A stretch of 64,000 bases of DNA from Macrococcoides animalis (GCF_047425875.1 NZ_CP179727.1:124001-188000), one strand, 5' to 3'. Shown: positions 1 to 8,981, counted from the stretch's first letter. Numbers and translations: made by a program. The notes: a model not told the origin generated them from the letters alone.

Positions 1-780
1 TATTAAAAATATATTCATTAATGGTAAAACAAAAATGAATGAGTCAAAACGGTCTAAAATACCACCATGTCCTGGTAACAAATTACCTGAGTCTTTTACA
101 TCAAAATGACGTTTTAATGCAGACTCTACAAGGTCACCTAATTGACCGAACATACTAAACAACCAAGTAACTAAAATTAAAAGTAACATAGATAGCGGCA
201 TGTCGTAGTTCAAACTAAATATAACTGCGATAATCGTACTACAAGCGATACCACCCACAAATCCTTCAATCGTTTTATTTGGGCTGATCTCTGGCCATAA
301 TTTATTTTTACCAAATAGTCTACCAAAAATATAAGCACCTGTATCTGTAACCCACACAACAAGTAGTGCATATAATATGAAGACTAGACCATTTTCAGCT
401 GCACGTGTTTCATAAAAATACATAAAGCCAATCCCAACATACGCAACAGCTAACATGCAAAATGCTGCATCAACAAAATTGAACCTGTTCTTCGACATCA
501 CTGTATAACTCAACATAATTAAACTCATTAATATTAAGAATGGCACTTGATAATCTAGCGAAACAAGATCACTCTTTTGAGGTGACATAATTAAACAAAG
601 CGCCACGACACTGAATATCCCAGGTAAAGAGTATAGTTTAATGTTTTTCATATTTAATACTTCTTTTAAAGCAACAATTGCTAGTAAATATGCCATAATG
701 AGCAGCGGTAACTGACCATATATAACAACTGGCAAGAAAATTGCCATCGCAATGATTGCGGTAATCGTTCTTGTTTTCAT
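1..780 (-). CDS. cdsA: Phosphatidate cytidylyltransferase (3' end cut by window edge)
   Basis: Makes CDP-diacylglycerol from phosphatidate and CTP in the membrane, the entry step to phosphatidylglycerol and cardiolipin. The frame opens with ATG at 780 after AAGGAG and stays open for 260 codons to base 1, so the stop lies just outside the window. The translation is a chain of hydrophobic segments. Near the C-terminus it carries the CdsA family signature: SALKRHFDVKDSG followed by LPGHGGILDRFD. About 260 residues is the usual length, so only the last few residues can be missing. It lies 10 bp after uppS and is cotranscribed with it. Confidence 0.93.
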   Translation of the reverse strand, partial: MKTRTITAIIAMAIFLPVVIYGQLPLLIMAYLLAIVALKEVLNMKNIKLYSLPGIFSVVALCLIMSPQKSDLVSLDYQVPFLILMSLIMLSYTVMSKNRFNFVDAAFCMLAVAYVGIGFMYFYETRAAENGLVFILYALLVVWVTDTGAYIFGRLFGKNKLWPEISPNKTIEGFVGGIACSTIIAVIFSLNYDMPLSMLLLILVTWLFSMFGQLGDLVESALKRHFDVKDSGNLLPGHGGILDRFDSFIFVLPLMNIFLI

Positions 781-790
781 TGTTTACTCC

Positions 791-1546
791 TTATAATCCA
801 CCGAAACGTCTATGTCGGCTATGGTATGTTTCAATACATTTATCTAATTCAGCAGTACCAAAGTCTGGCCATAAAGTATCTACAAACACAAATTCACTGT
901 ACGATGATTGCCATATTAAGAAATTACTTAATCGTTCTTCACCAGAAGTTCTAATTAATAATTCTGGATCTGGCATTTCTTTTGTAAATAGATATTCCGC
1001 AAAACTATCTTCAGTTATTTCACTTAGCTCGAGTTCGTTGTCTTTATAACGTTTAGCAATTAATTGTACTGCTGAAACAATCTCTTTACGTCCACCATAG
1101 TTCAGTGCAAATACCAATGTCAAACCTGTATTATCTTTTGTCTTTTCAATTGCTTCTAACACTGCTTTACGCGTATGTTCTGGTAATTGATCAATAAAAC
1201 CAATTGTTTCAACTTTAACATTTTTCTCAATCAATTCGGGTAAAAAAGTCGTTAAAAAGTCACCAGGTAATTTCATTAGATAATTAACTTCATCTTTAGG
1301 TCGAGACCAATTTTCTGTTGAGAAAGCATATAATGTTAAATACTTAATTCCAATGTCACTCGCATGACGTGTAATTGTTTTAACCGTCTGCATGCCTTCA
1401 TAATGGCCTTTAATACGTGGCATTTTACGTTGCTTCGCCCATCTACCATTCCCATCCATAATTATGGCAATATGTTTAGGCACCGATTCAATATGTATAT
1501 GTGATTCTTTATTATTTTTCTTTTTCTTATTAAAAAAAGGAATCAT
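791..1546 (-). CDS. uppS: Undecaprenyl diphosphate synthase
   Basis: Cis-prenyltransferase that extends farnesyl-PP to undecaprenyl-PP, the lipid carrier for peptidoglycan and teichoic acid sugars. The protein has the IAIIMDGNGRWAK motif with the catalytic Asp, the FSTENW motif, and the C-terminal PELLIRTSGEERLSNFLIWQ region. It ends in RRFGGL, a usual staphylococcal ending. The start is placed at ATG 1546 because GGAGG lies 5 nt upstream. The frame could open at TTG 1558, but that codon overlaps the Shine-Dalgarno sequence. The resulting length is 251 aa, normal for the family. Upstream of cdsA in the usual order. Confidence 0.95.
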   Translation of the reverse strand: MIPFFNKKKKNNKESHIHIESVPKHIAIIMDGNGRWAKQRKMPRIKGHYEGMQTVKTITRHASDIGIKYLTLYAFSTENWSRPKDEVNYLMKLPGDFLTTFLPELIEKNVKVETIGFIDQLPEHTRKAVLEAIEKTKDNTGLTLVFALNYGGRKEIVSAVQLIAKRYKDNELELSEITEDSFAEYLFTKEMPDPELLIRTSGEERLSNFLIWQSSYSEFVFVDTLWPDFGTAELDKCIETYHSRHRRFGGL

Positions 1547-1628
1547 GATGTCCTCCAATACTCAAAACATTATTTATATATTCTATCATAAAACAAAGAT
1601 ACTAACATGGTTATACATAAAAAAGCAT

Positions 1629-1676
1629 AAAAAAAGACTGAGAAAAAGAAATCTACTTTCCTCAGTCTAATTTTTG
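1629..1676 (-). terminator. Terminator after frr
   Basis: Inverted repeat AGACTGAG (1635-1642) and CTCAGTCT (1661-1668). Read on the minus strand it is followed by a run of seven T. It lies just past the frr stop, so uppS-cdsA probably has its own promoter or receives read-through. Confidence 0.75.
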
Positions 1677-1680
1677 TGTA

Positions 1681-2238
1681 TTAAACTTCTAAAATACTAT
1701 TTTCTTTTTCAGTCGTTAATGTATCAATCTTTTTAATATAGTTATCTGTTTGTTTTTGTACATCTTCAGTGAATGACTTCAAATCATCTTCAGTTAATTC
1801 ACCATTTTTTTCAGCTTTCTTTAAAGCATCATTTGCATCACGACGAATATTACGAATTGCAACTTTTGCATTTTCTGCTTCTTTTTTCGCTTCTTTTACT
1901 AATTCTTTACGACGTTCTTCAGTTAAAGCGGGTACAGTAATTCTGATAACATTACCATCAGAAGTTGGGTTAACACCTAAGTTTGCCATGTTGATAGCTT
2001 TTAAGATATCATCAATCGATGTTTTATCATAAGGTGTTACTAATAACATTCTTGGTTCTGGCACAGAAATACCAGCTAATTGTTGTACCGGTGTATCCGC
2101 TCCATAATAGTTTACAGTAACACGCTCTAAAAGGTTCGCATTCGCATGTCCAGCACGTATTGCAGCAAAATCACGTTGTAAACTTTCAATACTTTTTTCC
2201 ATTTTTGACTTTAAGTCATTAATAATTTCAGTCGTCAT
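1681..2238 (-). CDS. frr: Ribosome recycling factor
   Basis: Works with EF-G to split the post-termination ribosome. The 185 aa are the family's standard length. The central region RVTVNYYGADTPV and the following ISVPEPRMLLVTPYD are typical of RRF, and the C-terminal half is a charged three-helix-bundle segment rich in Lys and Glu. ATG at 2238 follows AAGGAG. It is downstream of pyrH with a 44-bp gap, the common pyrH-frr pair. Confidence 0.96.
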   Translation of the reverse strand: MTTEIINDLKSKMEKSIESLQRDFAAIRAGHANANLLERVTVNYYGADTPVQQLAGISVPEPRMLLVTPYDKTSIDDILKAINMANLGVNPTSDGNVIRITVPALTEERRKELVKEAKKEAENAKVAIRNIRRDANDALKKAEKNGELTEDDLKSFTEDVQKQTDNYIKKIDTLTTEKENSILEV

Positions 2239-2282
2239 GTTAAATCTCCTTTTATATAAATGATTGAATTTATTATACCAAA

Positions 2283-3005
2283 TTATTTTGTAATCGTTGT
2301 ACCAATTTCTTCACCCATAATTGCACGTTTAATATTACCATCTTCCATAATTGAGAATACGACTAATGGTATATCATTATCCATACAGAATGAGCTTGCA
2401 GTTGAATCCATAACTTGTAAACCTTCTTGTAGCATTTGAATGTAAGTTAATTTTTCGTATTTTACAGCGTTAGGATCCACTTTCGGGTCAGCAGAATACA
2501 CGCCATCAACATTATTTTTACCCATTAGAATTACATCTGCTTCCATTTCAGCTGCACGTAATGCTGCAGTTGTATCTGTAGAGAAGTATGGATTACCAAT
2601 ACCCGCAGCAAAGATTACAACACGTCCTTTTTCAAGGTGCCTAATCGCACGACGTCTAATATAAGGTTCTGCAACCTGTTTCATTTCGATTGATGTTAAT
2701 ACACGCGTATCACATTTTAATTGTTCTAATGAATCTTGTAGGGCTAAAGAATTCATTACTGTTGCTAACATTCCCATGTAGTCCGCTGTGCCACGATCCA
2801 TTCCTAAGTCACTACCTGTTTTTCCACGCCAAATGTTACCCCCACCAACAATAACTGCTACTTCACAGTTCATATTAGCTACCTCAGCAACTTGTTCAGC
2901 GATATTTTTAATAACGAATGGATTAATACCAAAGCCAGTTTCCCCAGCAAGTGCTTCACCACTTAATTTTAATACAACACGTTTGTATTTAGATACATCT
3001 TTCAT
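2283..3005 (-). CDS. pyrH: UMP kinase
   Basis: Bacterial UMP kinase of the amino acid kinase fold, converting UMP to UDP with ATP. Seen motifs: KLSGEALAG at the N-terminus (phosphate binding), GGGNIWRG around residue 55, a central ATAALRAAEMEAD segment, and KNNVDGVYSADP. The 240 aa match the family. ATG at 3005 lies behind GGCGGAG. It forms an operon with frr; a terminator separates it from tsf upstream. Confidence 0.96.
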   Translation of the reverse strand: MKDVSKYKRVVLKLSGEALAGETGFGINPFVIKNIAEQVAEVANMNCEVAVIVGGGNIWRGKTGSDLGMDRGTADYMGMLATVMNSLALQDSLEQLKCDTRVLTSIEMKQVAEPYIRRRAIRHLEKGRVVIFAAGIGNPYFSTDTTAALRAAEMEADVILMGKNNVDGVYSADPKVDPNAVKYEKLTYIQMLQEGLQVMDSTASSFCMDNDIPLVVFSIMEDGNIKRAIMGEEIGTTITK

Positions 3006-3090
3006 TTATAAACTCCGCCCTTCAATTGTATTAATGCAATTTTTATCTTATCTATTCATTAACACGTTTAAGTATTAACTCTTATTTTCT

Positions 3091-3121
3091 ATTATACACA
3101 AAACTACAAATATTATAACAA
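3091..3121 (-). promoter_or_regulatory. Candidate sigma-A promoter for pyrH-frr
   Basis: On the minus strand TTGTTA (3116-3121) and a perfect TATAAT (3091-3096) are 19 bp apart, slightly wide. It lies between the tsf terminator and pyrH, leaving a leader of about 80 nt. Confidence 0.5.
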
Positions 3122-3178
3122 TAATTAATATTGAATGAAATGATTATTAGAATAAACCTCACATTTATTCTTTATGTA

Positions 3179-3202
3179 TAAAAAAAGACACCGAAGTGTC
3201 TT
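3179..3202 (-). terminator. Terminator after tsf with a UUCG loop
   Basis: Minus-strand RNA forms GACAC-UUCG-GUGUC (3187-3200) followed by a T run. The cUUCGg tetraloop makes this short stem unusually stable. Confidence 0.85.
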
Positions 3203-3211
3203 AATTTGTTA

Positions 3212-4093
3212 TTATTTACCCATTTGACCCATTACTTCATCAGCGAAGTTATCTTGACGTTTCTCGATACCTTCTCCAACTTCGTAACGTACGAATGATT
3301 TTAAAGTGCCACCTTTAGATTTTAAGAATTCAGCAACAGTTTGATCTGGATTCTTAACGAATGGTTGATCCACTGCACAAATTTCTTCTAAATATTTACG
3401 TAAACGACCTTCTACCATTTTTTCAACGATATTTTCAGGTTTACCTTCGTTTAATGCTTGTTGTTTTAATACGTTCTTTTCGTGCTCTAATTCTTCAGCA
3501 GAAACTTGTTCACGAGATACAAACTTAGGGTTTAAAGCAGCGATGTGCATTGCTACGTCTTTAGCACCTTCAGCGTCAGTTGAGTTTTCAACTAATGCTA
3601 ATACACCAATACGTCCGCCCATGTGTAAGTATTCACCGAATGTGTCAGCATCTGTTTTAGATACTAATACGAAACGACGTAATGTTAATTTTTCACCGAT
3701 AGTAGAAATTGCTTCATTCATTTTGAAGTCAACAGTTTTACCAGCTTCGATTTCAGACGCCATTAAAGCATCTAAATCAGCAGGTTTTGTTGCTAAAATA
3801 TGATCTGCGATTTCTTTAACTAAAGCTTGGAAGCCTTCATTACGTGCAACGAAGTCAGTTTCAGAGTTTAATTCTAATAATACTGCATCGTTTCCTTTTG
3901 AAGCTACGTAAGTAGTTCCTTCAGCAGCGATACGGTCAGCTTTCTTAGCTGCTTTAGCAATACCTTTTTCACGTAAGTAATCAACAGCTGCATCGATGTC
4001 TCCGTTAGTTTCAGTTAATGCTTTCTTGCAGTCCATCATACCTGCGCCAGTTCTTTCACGTAATTGTTTAACTAATTGTGCTGTAATAGCCAT
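3212..4093 (-). CDS. tsf: Elongation factor Ts
   Basis: Nucleotide exchange factor for EF-Tu. The N-terminal UBA-like domain carries LRERTGAGMMDCKKAL at about residues 11-26. The core then has the conserved ELNSETDFVARN segment that contacts EF-Tu. The protein is 293 aa, normal for Firmicutes. ATG at 4093 follows TTTGGAGG. It is the downstream partner of rpsB, with a hairpin terminator in the gap between them. Confidence 0.97.
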   Translation of the reverse strand: MAITAQLVKQLRERTGAGMMDCKKALTETNGDIDAAVDYLREKGIAKAAKKADRIAAEGTTYVASKGNDAVLLELNSETDFVARNEGFQALVKEIADHILATKPADLDALMASEIEAGKTVDFKMNEAISTIGEKLTLRRFVLVSKTDADTFGEYLHMGGRIGVLALVENSTDAEGAKDVAMHIAALNPKFVSREQVSAEELEHEKNVLKQQALNEGKPENIVEKMVEGRLRKYLEEICAVDQPFVKNPDQTVAEFLKSKGGTLKSFVRYEVGEGIEKRQDNFADEVMGQMGK

Positions 4094-4182
4094 TATATAA
4101 TACCTCCAAAGAATTTGTGTTTTTACAATATAATAATACTAAACAATAGCGAAAAACGCTAAAGTAAAGTGTATTTCGTTCT

Positions 4183-4216
4183 AAAAAAAGTGATAAATGT
4201 TATACACTTATCACCT
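4183..4216 (-). terminator. Hairpin between rpsB and tsf
   Basis: Arms GTGATAA (4190-4196) and TTATCAC (4208-4214); on the minus strand a run of seven T follows. It should end or attenuate transcription after rpsB, adjusting the S2:EF-Ts ratio. Confidence 0.7.
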
Positions 4217-4229
4217 TTTATTTAAAAAC

Positions 4230-5006
4230 TTACGCTTCTGTAGTTTCAGTTGCTTCTGGAGCAGCTTCTTCAGTAGTTTCAGTTAAATCGATATTTTGTT
4301 CAGCAGCTACTTCTTCGTTTGAAACGCCTTGGCGTCCTTCTAAGATAGCGTCTGCCATTTTACCAGTTAATAATTTAACGGCACGGATTGCGTCATCATT
4401 TGCTGGGATAACATAATCGATTTCGTCTGGATCACAGTTTGTATCAACGATACCAACGATTGGAATGTGTAATTTTTTTGCTTCAGCAATCGCATTACGC
4501 TCTTTACGAGGGTCAACTACGAATAAAGCTGCAGGCATTGATTTCATTTCACGAATTCCGCCTAAGAATTTGATTAAACGATCATATTCTTTTTTAAGTT
4601 CTACAACTTCTTTTTTCGGAAGTACGTCGAATGTACCGTTTTCTTCCATTTTTTCGATTTCTGAGATACGTTTAACACGTTTGTTGATTGTTTTGTAGTT
4701 AGTTAATGTTCCACCTAACCAACGTTCGTTAATGAAGAATTGACCTGAACGAATCGCTTCTTCTTTCACTGAATCTTGTGCTTGTTTTTTAGTACCAACA
4801 AATAATACAGTACCGCCTTCTTCAGAAACAGATTTCATAAAGTTGTAAGCTTCTTCAACTTTCTTAACTGTTTTTTGTAAGTCAATAATGTAGATACCAT
4901 TTCTTTCAGTGAAGATGTATTTCTTCATTTTTGGGTTCCAACGACGTGTTTGATGACCGAAGTGAACACCAGCTTCTAACAATTGCTTCATTGAGATTAC
5001 TGCCAT
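4230..5006 (-). CDS. rpsB: 30S ribosomal protein S2
   Basis: Small-subunit ribosomal protein. Diagnostic segments are LLEAGVHFGHQTRRWNPKM at the N-terminus, VLFVGTKKQAQ, NERWLGGTLTN, and VVDPRKERNAIAEA with IVGIVDTNCDPD. The last 30 residues form an acidic Thr/Glu/Ala tail, as in staphylococci. 258 aa. ATG at 5006 follows TAGGAGG. Preceded by a roughly 120-nt structured leader and a strong promoter. Confidence 0.97.
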   Translation of the reverse strand: MAVISMKQLLEAGVHFGHQTRRWNPKMKKYIFTERNGIYIIDLQKTVKKVEEAYNFMKSVSEEGGTVLFVGTKKQAQDSVKEEAIRSGQFFINERWLGGTLTNYKTINKRVKRISEIEKMEENGTFDVLPKKEVVELKKEYDRLIKFLGGIREMKSMPAALFVVDPRKERNAIAEAKKLHIPIVGIVDTNCDPDEIDYVIPANDDAIRAVKLLTGKMADAILEGRQGVSNEEVAAEQNIDLTETTEEAAPEATETTEA

Positions 5007-5124
5007 TTTAATTTCCTCCTAATTGGTTTTATTCCTCCACTACAGGCAATTTTGAAAACAACTTGTATGTTGCACCCTTCAAAATATTCATCCATAGTGT
5101 GTGAATTTGGCTTTTTTCAAGCCA
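5007..5124 (-). promoter_or_regulatory. Structured rpsB 5' leader, candidate autoregulatory element
   Basis: The roughly 118-nt leader has two inverted repeats. One has an outer stem TTTTGAA (5050-5056) with TTCAAAA (5078-5084) and an inner stem CAAC (5059-5062) with GTTG (5069-5072). The other is GGCTT (5109-5113) with AAGCC (5119-5123), right at the inferred transcript start. S2 operons are autoregulated by their leaders in other bacteria; a match to any known family is not shown here. Confidence 0.5.
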
Positions 5125-5130
5125 TATATT

Positions 5131-5159
5131 AATATATCACATAAAAACACGCTAATCAA
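5131..5159 (-). promoter_or_regulatory. Promoter of rpsB
   Basis: Minus-strand TTGATT (5154-5159), 17-bp spacer, TATATT (5131-5136) with an extended TG one base upstream of the -10. Confidence 0.8.
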
Positions 5160-5244
5160 TACATTTTTACTGAAATGATTGATATAGCGCAGTTTTTTCA
5201 TATGATGTTATAAAAAGCTAAATACTTATCGAATCATTTATGCC

Positions 5245-6018
5245 TTAGTGTGCATTTGCTAATTCTTCTAAGAACTTTTCCTTCTTAATCTTAATAAAAG
5301 TACCTTTCATCCCTAACGAACGCGATTCGATAACACCCGCAGATTCTAATTTACGTAAAGCATTTACGATTACTGAACGTGTAATTCCAACACGATCTGC
5401 TACTTTAGAGGCAACTAATAAACCTTCATTCGCACCTAATTCCTCAAAGATATGTTCAATCGCTTCTTTTTCTGAGTAAGATAATGAGCTGATTGCCATA
5501 TTGATTGCTGCTTTATCACGCGCAATTTTCTCAATATCAGCATGTTTTTCACGTAATATTTCCATACCTACAACAGTAGCAGCGTATTCACCTAATACTA
5601 AATCGTGATCGTCATAGTCTTTATCTACACGACCTAATACTAAAGTCCCTAAACGCGTACCTCCACCTTTAATAGGTATAATTACTGTATTTGATTTATT
5701 AAATAAATCTTCATTTTCTGGAGGGAAAACTGATAAATTATTATCTAACGAAATATTACTTTTCGTTTCATCTACTTCTAAAAGTAAGTCAACGTATTCT
5801 TTTGGAAATTGTCTTTCTTCTAGCATTTTGATAATACGTTCATTTTTTAATAATTCATTAACACCAAATCCTAATAATTTACCACGACGGGAAAGGATAA
5901 AGACGTTAGATTGCATCGTCGAGCCTAATTGATCAGCCATCTCTTTGAAATCTACTGCTAATCCCTTATGTTCTTGTAATAATTGATTGATTTTACGCGT
6001 GCGATTTAATAATTCCAT
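5245..6018 (-). CDS. codY: GTP/branched-chain amino acid-sensing repressor CodY
   Basis: Global repressor of nutrient-limitation genes, binding isoleucine/valine and GTP. The N-terminal GAF domain starts MELLNRTRKINQLLQ. The C-terminal winged helix has SKVADRVGITRSVIVNALRKL and then GVIESRSLGMKGTFIKI, the conserved recognition region. 257 aa, standard length. ATG at 6018 follows AAAGGAG. It is the last gene of xerC-hslV-hslU-codY, the same order as in Bacillus and Staphylococcus. Confidence 0.97.
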   Translation of the reverse strand: MELLNRTRKINQLLQEHKGLAVDFKEMADQLGSTMQSNVFILSRRGKLLGFGVNELLKNERIIKMLEERQFPKEYVDLLLEVDETKSNISLDNNLSVFPPENEDLFNKSNTVIIPIKGGGTRLGTLVLGRVDKDYDDHDLVLGEYAATVVGMEILREKHADIEKIARDKAAINMAISSLSYSEKEAIEHIFEELGANEGLLVASKVADRVGITRSVIVNALRKLESAGVIESRSLGMKGTFIKIKKEKFLEELANAH

Positions 6019-6083
6019 TAATATGCTCCTTTAATTTTTAAAATTTTTGTATTATATATTAATTCAATATTTGGTTGGTACTA

Positions 6084-7466
6084 CTATAAAATATATTCAC
6101 TCAAATCTTTGTTCTTGGCTATTGTACCTAGTTTTGATTCAACGTATTGTGCCGTAATTTCTACATGTGCATTCGGCATATCTGGCGCCTCATACGACAA
6201 ATCTTCAAGCATTTTTTCTAATATAGTATGTAGACGTCTCGCACCGATATTATCTGTTTCTTGATTGACGTCATAAGCGATTCGCGCAAGTTTTTCAATG
6301 GCATCATCTGTAAAGTTAATGGTCACTTGTTCGGTTGCTAATAAGCTTTCATATTGTTTTAACAATGACGTTTTCGGTTCCTTTAAAATTTTTATAAAAT
6401 CTTCTACCGATAACTTTTCAAGTTCCACACGAATTGGGAATCGACCTTGTAACTCTGGAATTAAATCGCTTGGTTTCGACACATGAAATGCACCTGCTCC
6501 GATAAACAATATATGCTCAGTGTTCACTGCACCATATTTAGTTTGGACGACACTGCCTTCAACAATTGGTAAGATATCACGTTGAACACCTTGGCGAGAA
6601 ACATCAGCACCTTGGTTTCCACCAGCAATTTTATCGATTTCATCTATGAATACGATCCCCATAGATTCTACCAATTGAACCGCTTCATCTTGAACTGAGT
6701 CTTCATCAATAAGTTTCGTCGCTTCTTCGTCAATTAAGATTTCACGTGCACGAGAAACAGGCAAAGTACGTTCAACTTTTTTCTTAGGCATCATTTGACT
6801 TAACATATCTTGCATGTTATCTTGCATGCCATTCATGCCAAGCATACCCATTCCTTTTAATTCTTGTTCAACTTTAATTTTAACAAGTTCATCTTCTAAA
6901 AGACCGGCAATTAATTTCTCACGTATATCTTTACGCTTCAATTTCACACCTTCATCAGGTACATCTTCTTCTGAATCCTCTTGCTGCATCGTTTGGTTGA
7001 ATATCATTTCAAAAGGATTATTTGATTGCTTTTCTTTTTTCTTCATTGCTGGTACTAGCAGTTTAATTAATCGTTCAGTCGCGTTCTTCTCTGCTTCATC
7101 ACTCACTTCTTGTTTCATACGGTTCTTAATCATACGTATACCATTTTCTGTCAAGTCACGAATCATACTCTCTACATCTCGACCAACATAACCTACTTCA
7201 GTATACTTTGTTGCTTCTACTTTTACGAAAGGTGCACCAACAAGCGTTGCCATTCGTCTCGCAATTTCAGTTTTACCAACACCAGTTGGTCCAATCATTA
7301 ATATGTTCTTTGGAATAATTTCTTTTTGCATCGTTTCATCTAACGCCATTCGACGATAGCGATTGCGTAAACTTATTGCCACTTTTCGTTTCGCATCTGT
7401 TTGACCAACGATATGTTCATCAAGACTTGCAACGATGGCTTTCGGTGTTAAATTATTTTTATCCAA
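6084..7466 (-). CDS. hslU: ATP-dependent protease ATPase subunit HslU (ClpY)
   Basis: AAA+ unfoldase that feeds HslV. Walker A GPTGVGKT at residues 59-66, Walker B IVFIDEIDKI, the HslU signature VGYVGRDVESMIRDL, and a charged insertion (I-domain) between them. The C-terminus ends in YIL, the tail that docks into HslV. 460 aa, usual length. The start is TTG at 7466, supported by GGAGGG 6 nt upstream. It begins 14 bp after hslV. Confidence 0.96.
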   Translation of the reverse strand: MDKNNLTPKAIVASLDEHIVGQTDAKRKVAISLRNRYRRMALDETMQKEIIPKNILMIGPTGVGKTEIARRMATLVGAPFVKVEATKYTEVGYVGRDVESMIRDLTENGIRMIKNRMKQEVSDEAEKNATERLIKLLVPAMKKKEKQSNNPFEMIFNQTMQQEDSEEDVPDEGVKLKRKDIREKLIAGLLEDELVKIKVEQELKGMGMLGMNGMQDNMQDMLSQMMPKKKVERTLPVSRAREILIDEEATKLIDEDSVQDEAVQLVESMGIVFIDEIDKIAGGNQGADVSRQGVQRDILPIVEGSVVQTKYGAVNTEHILFIGAGAFHVSKPSDLIPELQGRFPIRVELEKLSVEDFIKILKEPKTSLLKQYESLLATEQVTINFTDDAIEKLARIAYDVNQETDNIGARRLHTILEKMLEDLSYEAPDMPNAHVEITAQYVESKLGTIAKNKDLSEYIL

Positions 7467-7480
7467 GTCTAACCCTCCAA

Positions 7481-8023
7481 CTATAATTCTTCAACTATGA
7501 TGTTATGGTTTGTAAATACGCATATATCTGCTGCAGTTTCTAATGAAGCTAGTGCAATTTCTTTCGCATTTAAATGACTTGCATGTTTCTTCAATGCTCG
7601 CCCGGCACTCAGTGCGTAGTTACCACCAGAACCTATTGCGATAATATCGTCATCTGGTTGAATCACTTCGCCTGTACCACTTACTACCAGCAATTCATTT
7701 TTATTCATAACAATAAGCATCGCTTCTAATTGCCTTAACATTTTGTCGCCACGCCATTCTTTTGCCAGTTCAACAGCTGCACGCGATAGATTCCCATTAT
7801 ATTCATGTAGTTTCATTTCAAACTTTTCAAATAAAGTGAATGCATCTGCAACACTTCCTGCAAAGCCAGCAACTACTTCATCATTAAATAATCGACGTAC
7901 TTTTCTAGCTGTTTGTTTCATTATGACTTGTTGACCCAGCGTTACTTGACCATCACCACTCATAGCACATTGGTCATTATGACGAATCGCAAATATAGTC
8001 GTAGCATGTATTTGATTATTCAA
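7481..8023 (-). CDS. hslV: ATP-dependent protease peptidase subunit HslV (ClpQ)
   Basis: Proteasome-like peptidase of the HslUV complex. The N-terminal HATTIFAIRH segment carries the nucleophile Thr, and GDGQVTLGQQVIMK and GSGGNYALSAGRAL are family hallmarks. The start is set at TTG 8023 (180 aa), with AAAGGAG 8 nt upstream overlapping the xerC stop. An in-frame ATG at 8056 lies inside xerC, lacks a ribosome site, and would add 11 non-conserved residues. Confidence 0.94.
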   Translation of the reverse strand: MNNQIHATTIFAIRHNDQCAMSGDGQVTLGQQVIMKQTARKVRRLFNDEVVAGFAGSVADAFTLFEKFEMKLHEYNGNLSRAAVELAKEWRGDKMLRQLEAMLIVMNKNELLVVSGTGEVIQPDDDIIAIGSGGNYALSAGRALKKHASHLNAKEIALASLETAADICVFTNHNIIVEEL

Positions 8024-8036
8024 TGTCTCAACTCCT

Positions 8037-8912
8037 TTAAGCTCTTGGATGTGCATTTAAATATGACTTCCTTAAATGTTCTTTCGTCACATGCGTATAT
8101 TTACCGGTTGTCGATAAATTAACATGTCCTAATAAATCTTGAACGGTTCGTAAGTCAGCACCGTTATTCAATAAATGTGTCGCAAAAGTATGACGAAGTT
8201 TATGTGGATGAATATTACGTATACCGGTCGCATTCATTACGATTTGGTTTAAAACATAACGAACGCCCCTTTCAGTTAGCGGGGCATTTCTATTGTTAAT
8301 TAATAAATAATCATGATCAGTTCTTCTTGTAGCACGGAATTTAAGATAATCTTCAATTGCCGTTTCGGCAAATGCACCATAAGGAACGAGCCGAACTTTA
8401 TTTCCTTTACCTATAACTTTAAGCATCATAAATGAACGATCGATATCCGTTAATTTAAGATGTGTCAGTTCCGAGGCACGTATGCCAGTTGCATATAAAA
8501 GTTCTAATATTAAGCGATCTCGTGTATGTAAAGTCTTTGAAGTGTCAATTGCTTGAAATAAATGAAGCATTTCCTCTTCATAAAAGAATTCAGGTAAATA
8601 CTTTTCTTGCTTCGGATGTACAAGTTGATGAAATGGATTCACCCTATCGGTATCACGATATAAAAATTTATAAAACGATCTAAGTGATGAAATATGTCGA
8701 GATACAGTCGTTCGTTTCATACCTTTTTCATACAAGCGAACTAAGTAATTTCTAGCATCACGGTATTCGAACGTATGAATTGTTAATCCTTCTACTTTCA
8801 AAAAATCTGAGAAACCATGGATATCTTTTTCATAGGCTGTAATCGTATGTACTGAAAAATTGCGCTCATACTTTAAATAATTCAAAAAAGCTTCAACGTC
8901 AGTAGTCATCAC
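8037..8912 (-). CDS. xerC: Tyrosine recombinase XerC
   Basis: Resolves chromosome dimers at dif with XerD. N-terminal SAM-like core-binding domain (about 1-90), then the catalytic domain with all residues present: Arg145, Lys169, His237, Arg240, His263 and nucleophile Tyr272. The 291 aa and its position first in the codY operon show it is the housekeeping enzyme rather than a phage integrase. The start is GTG 8912 or ATG 8909; AGGGGTGA upstream fits both. Confidence 0.95.
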   Translation of the reverse strand: MMTTDVEAFLNYLKYERNFSVHTITAYEKDIHGFSDFLKVEGLTIHTFEYRDARNYLVRLYEKGMKRTTVSRHISSLRSFYKFLYRDTDRVNPFHQLVHPKQEKYLPEFFYEEEMLHLFQAIDTSKTLHTRDRLILELLYATGIRASELTHLKLTDIDRSFMMLKVIGKGNKVRLVPYGAFAETAIEDYLKFRATRRTDHDYLLINNRNAPLTERGVRYVLNQIVMNATGIRNIHPHKLRHTFATHLLNNGADLRTVQDLLGHVNLSTTGKYTHVTKEHLRKSYLNAHPRA

Positions 8913-8934
8913 AAATTCACCCCTATTTATCTGA

Positions 8935-8964
8935 ATTGTAACACAATTTATTTTGAAATAACAA
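8935..8964 (-). promoter_or_regulatory. Promoter of xerC-hslV-hslU-codY
   Basis: Minus-strand TTGTTA (8959-8964), 18-bp spacer, TACAAT (8935-8940), with an extended TG just before the -10. No other good promoter was seen inside the operon. Confidence 0.65.
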
Positions 8965-8981
8965 TGATATCCATATAAAAA

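Noticed and set aside
8037..8912. Tyrosine recombinase as sign of a prophage or integrative element
   Set aside because: Sequence and codY-operon position fit housekeeping XerC; no other phage gene or att repeat is seen.
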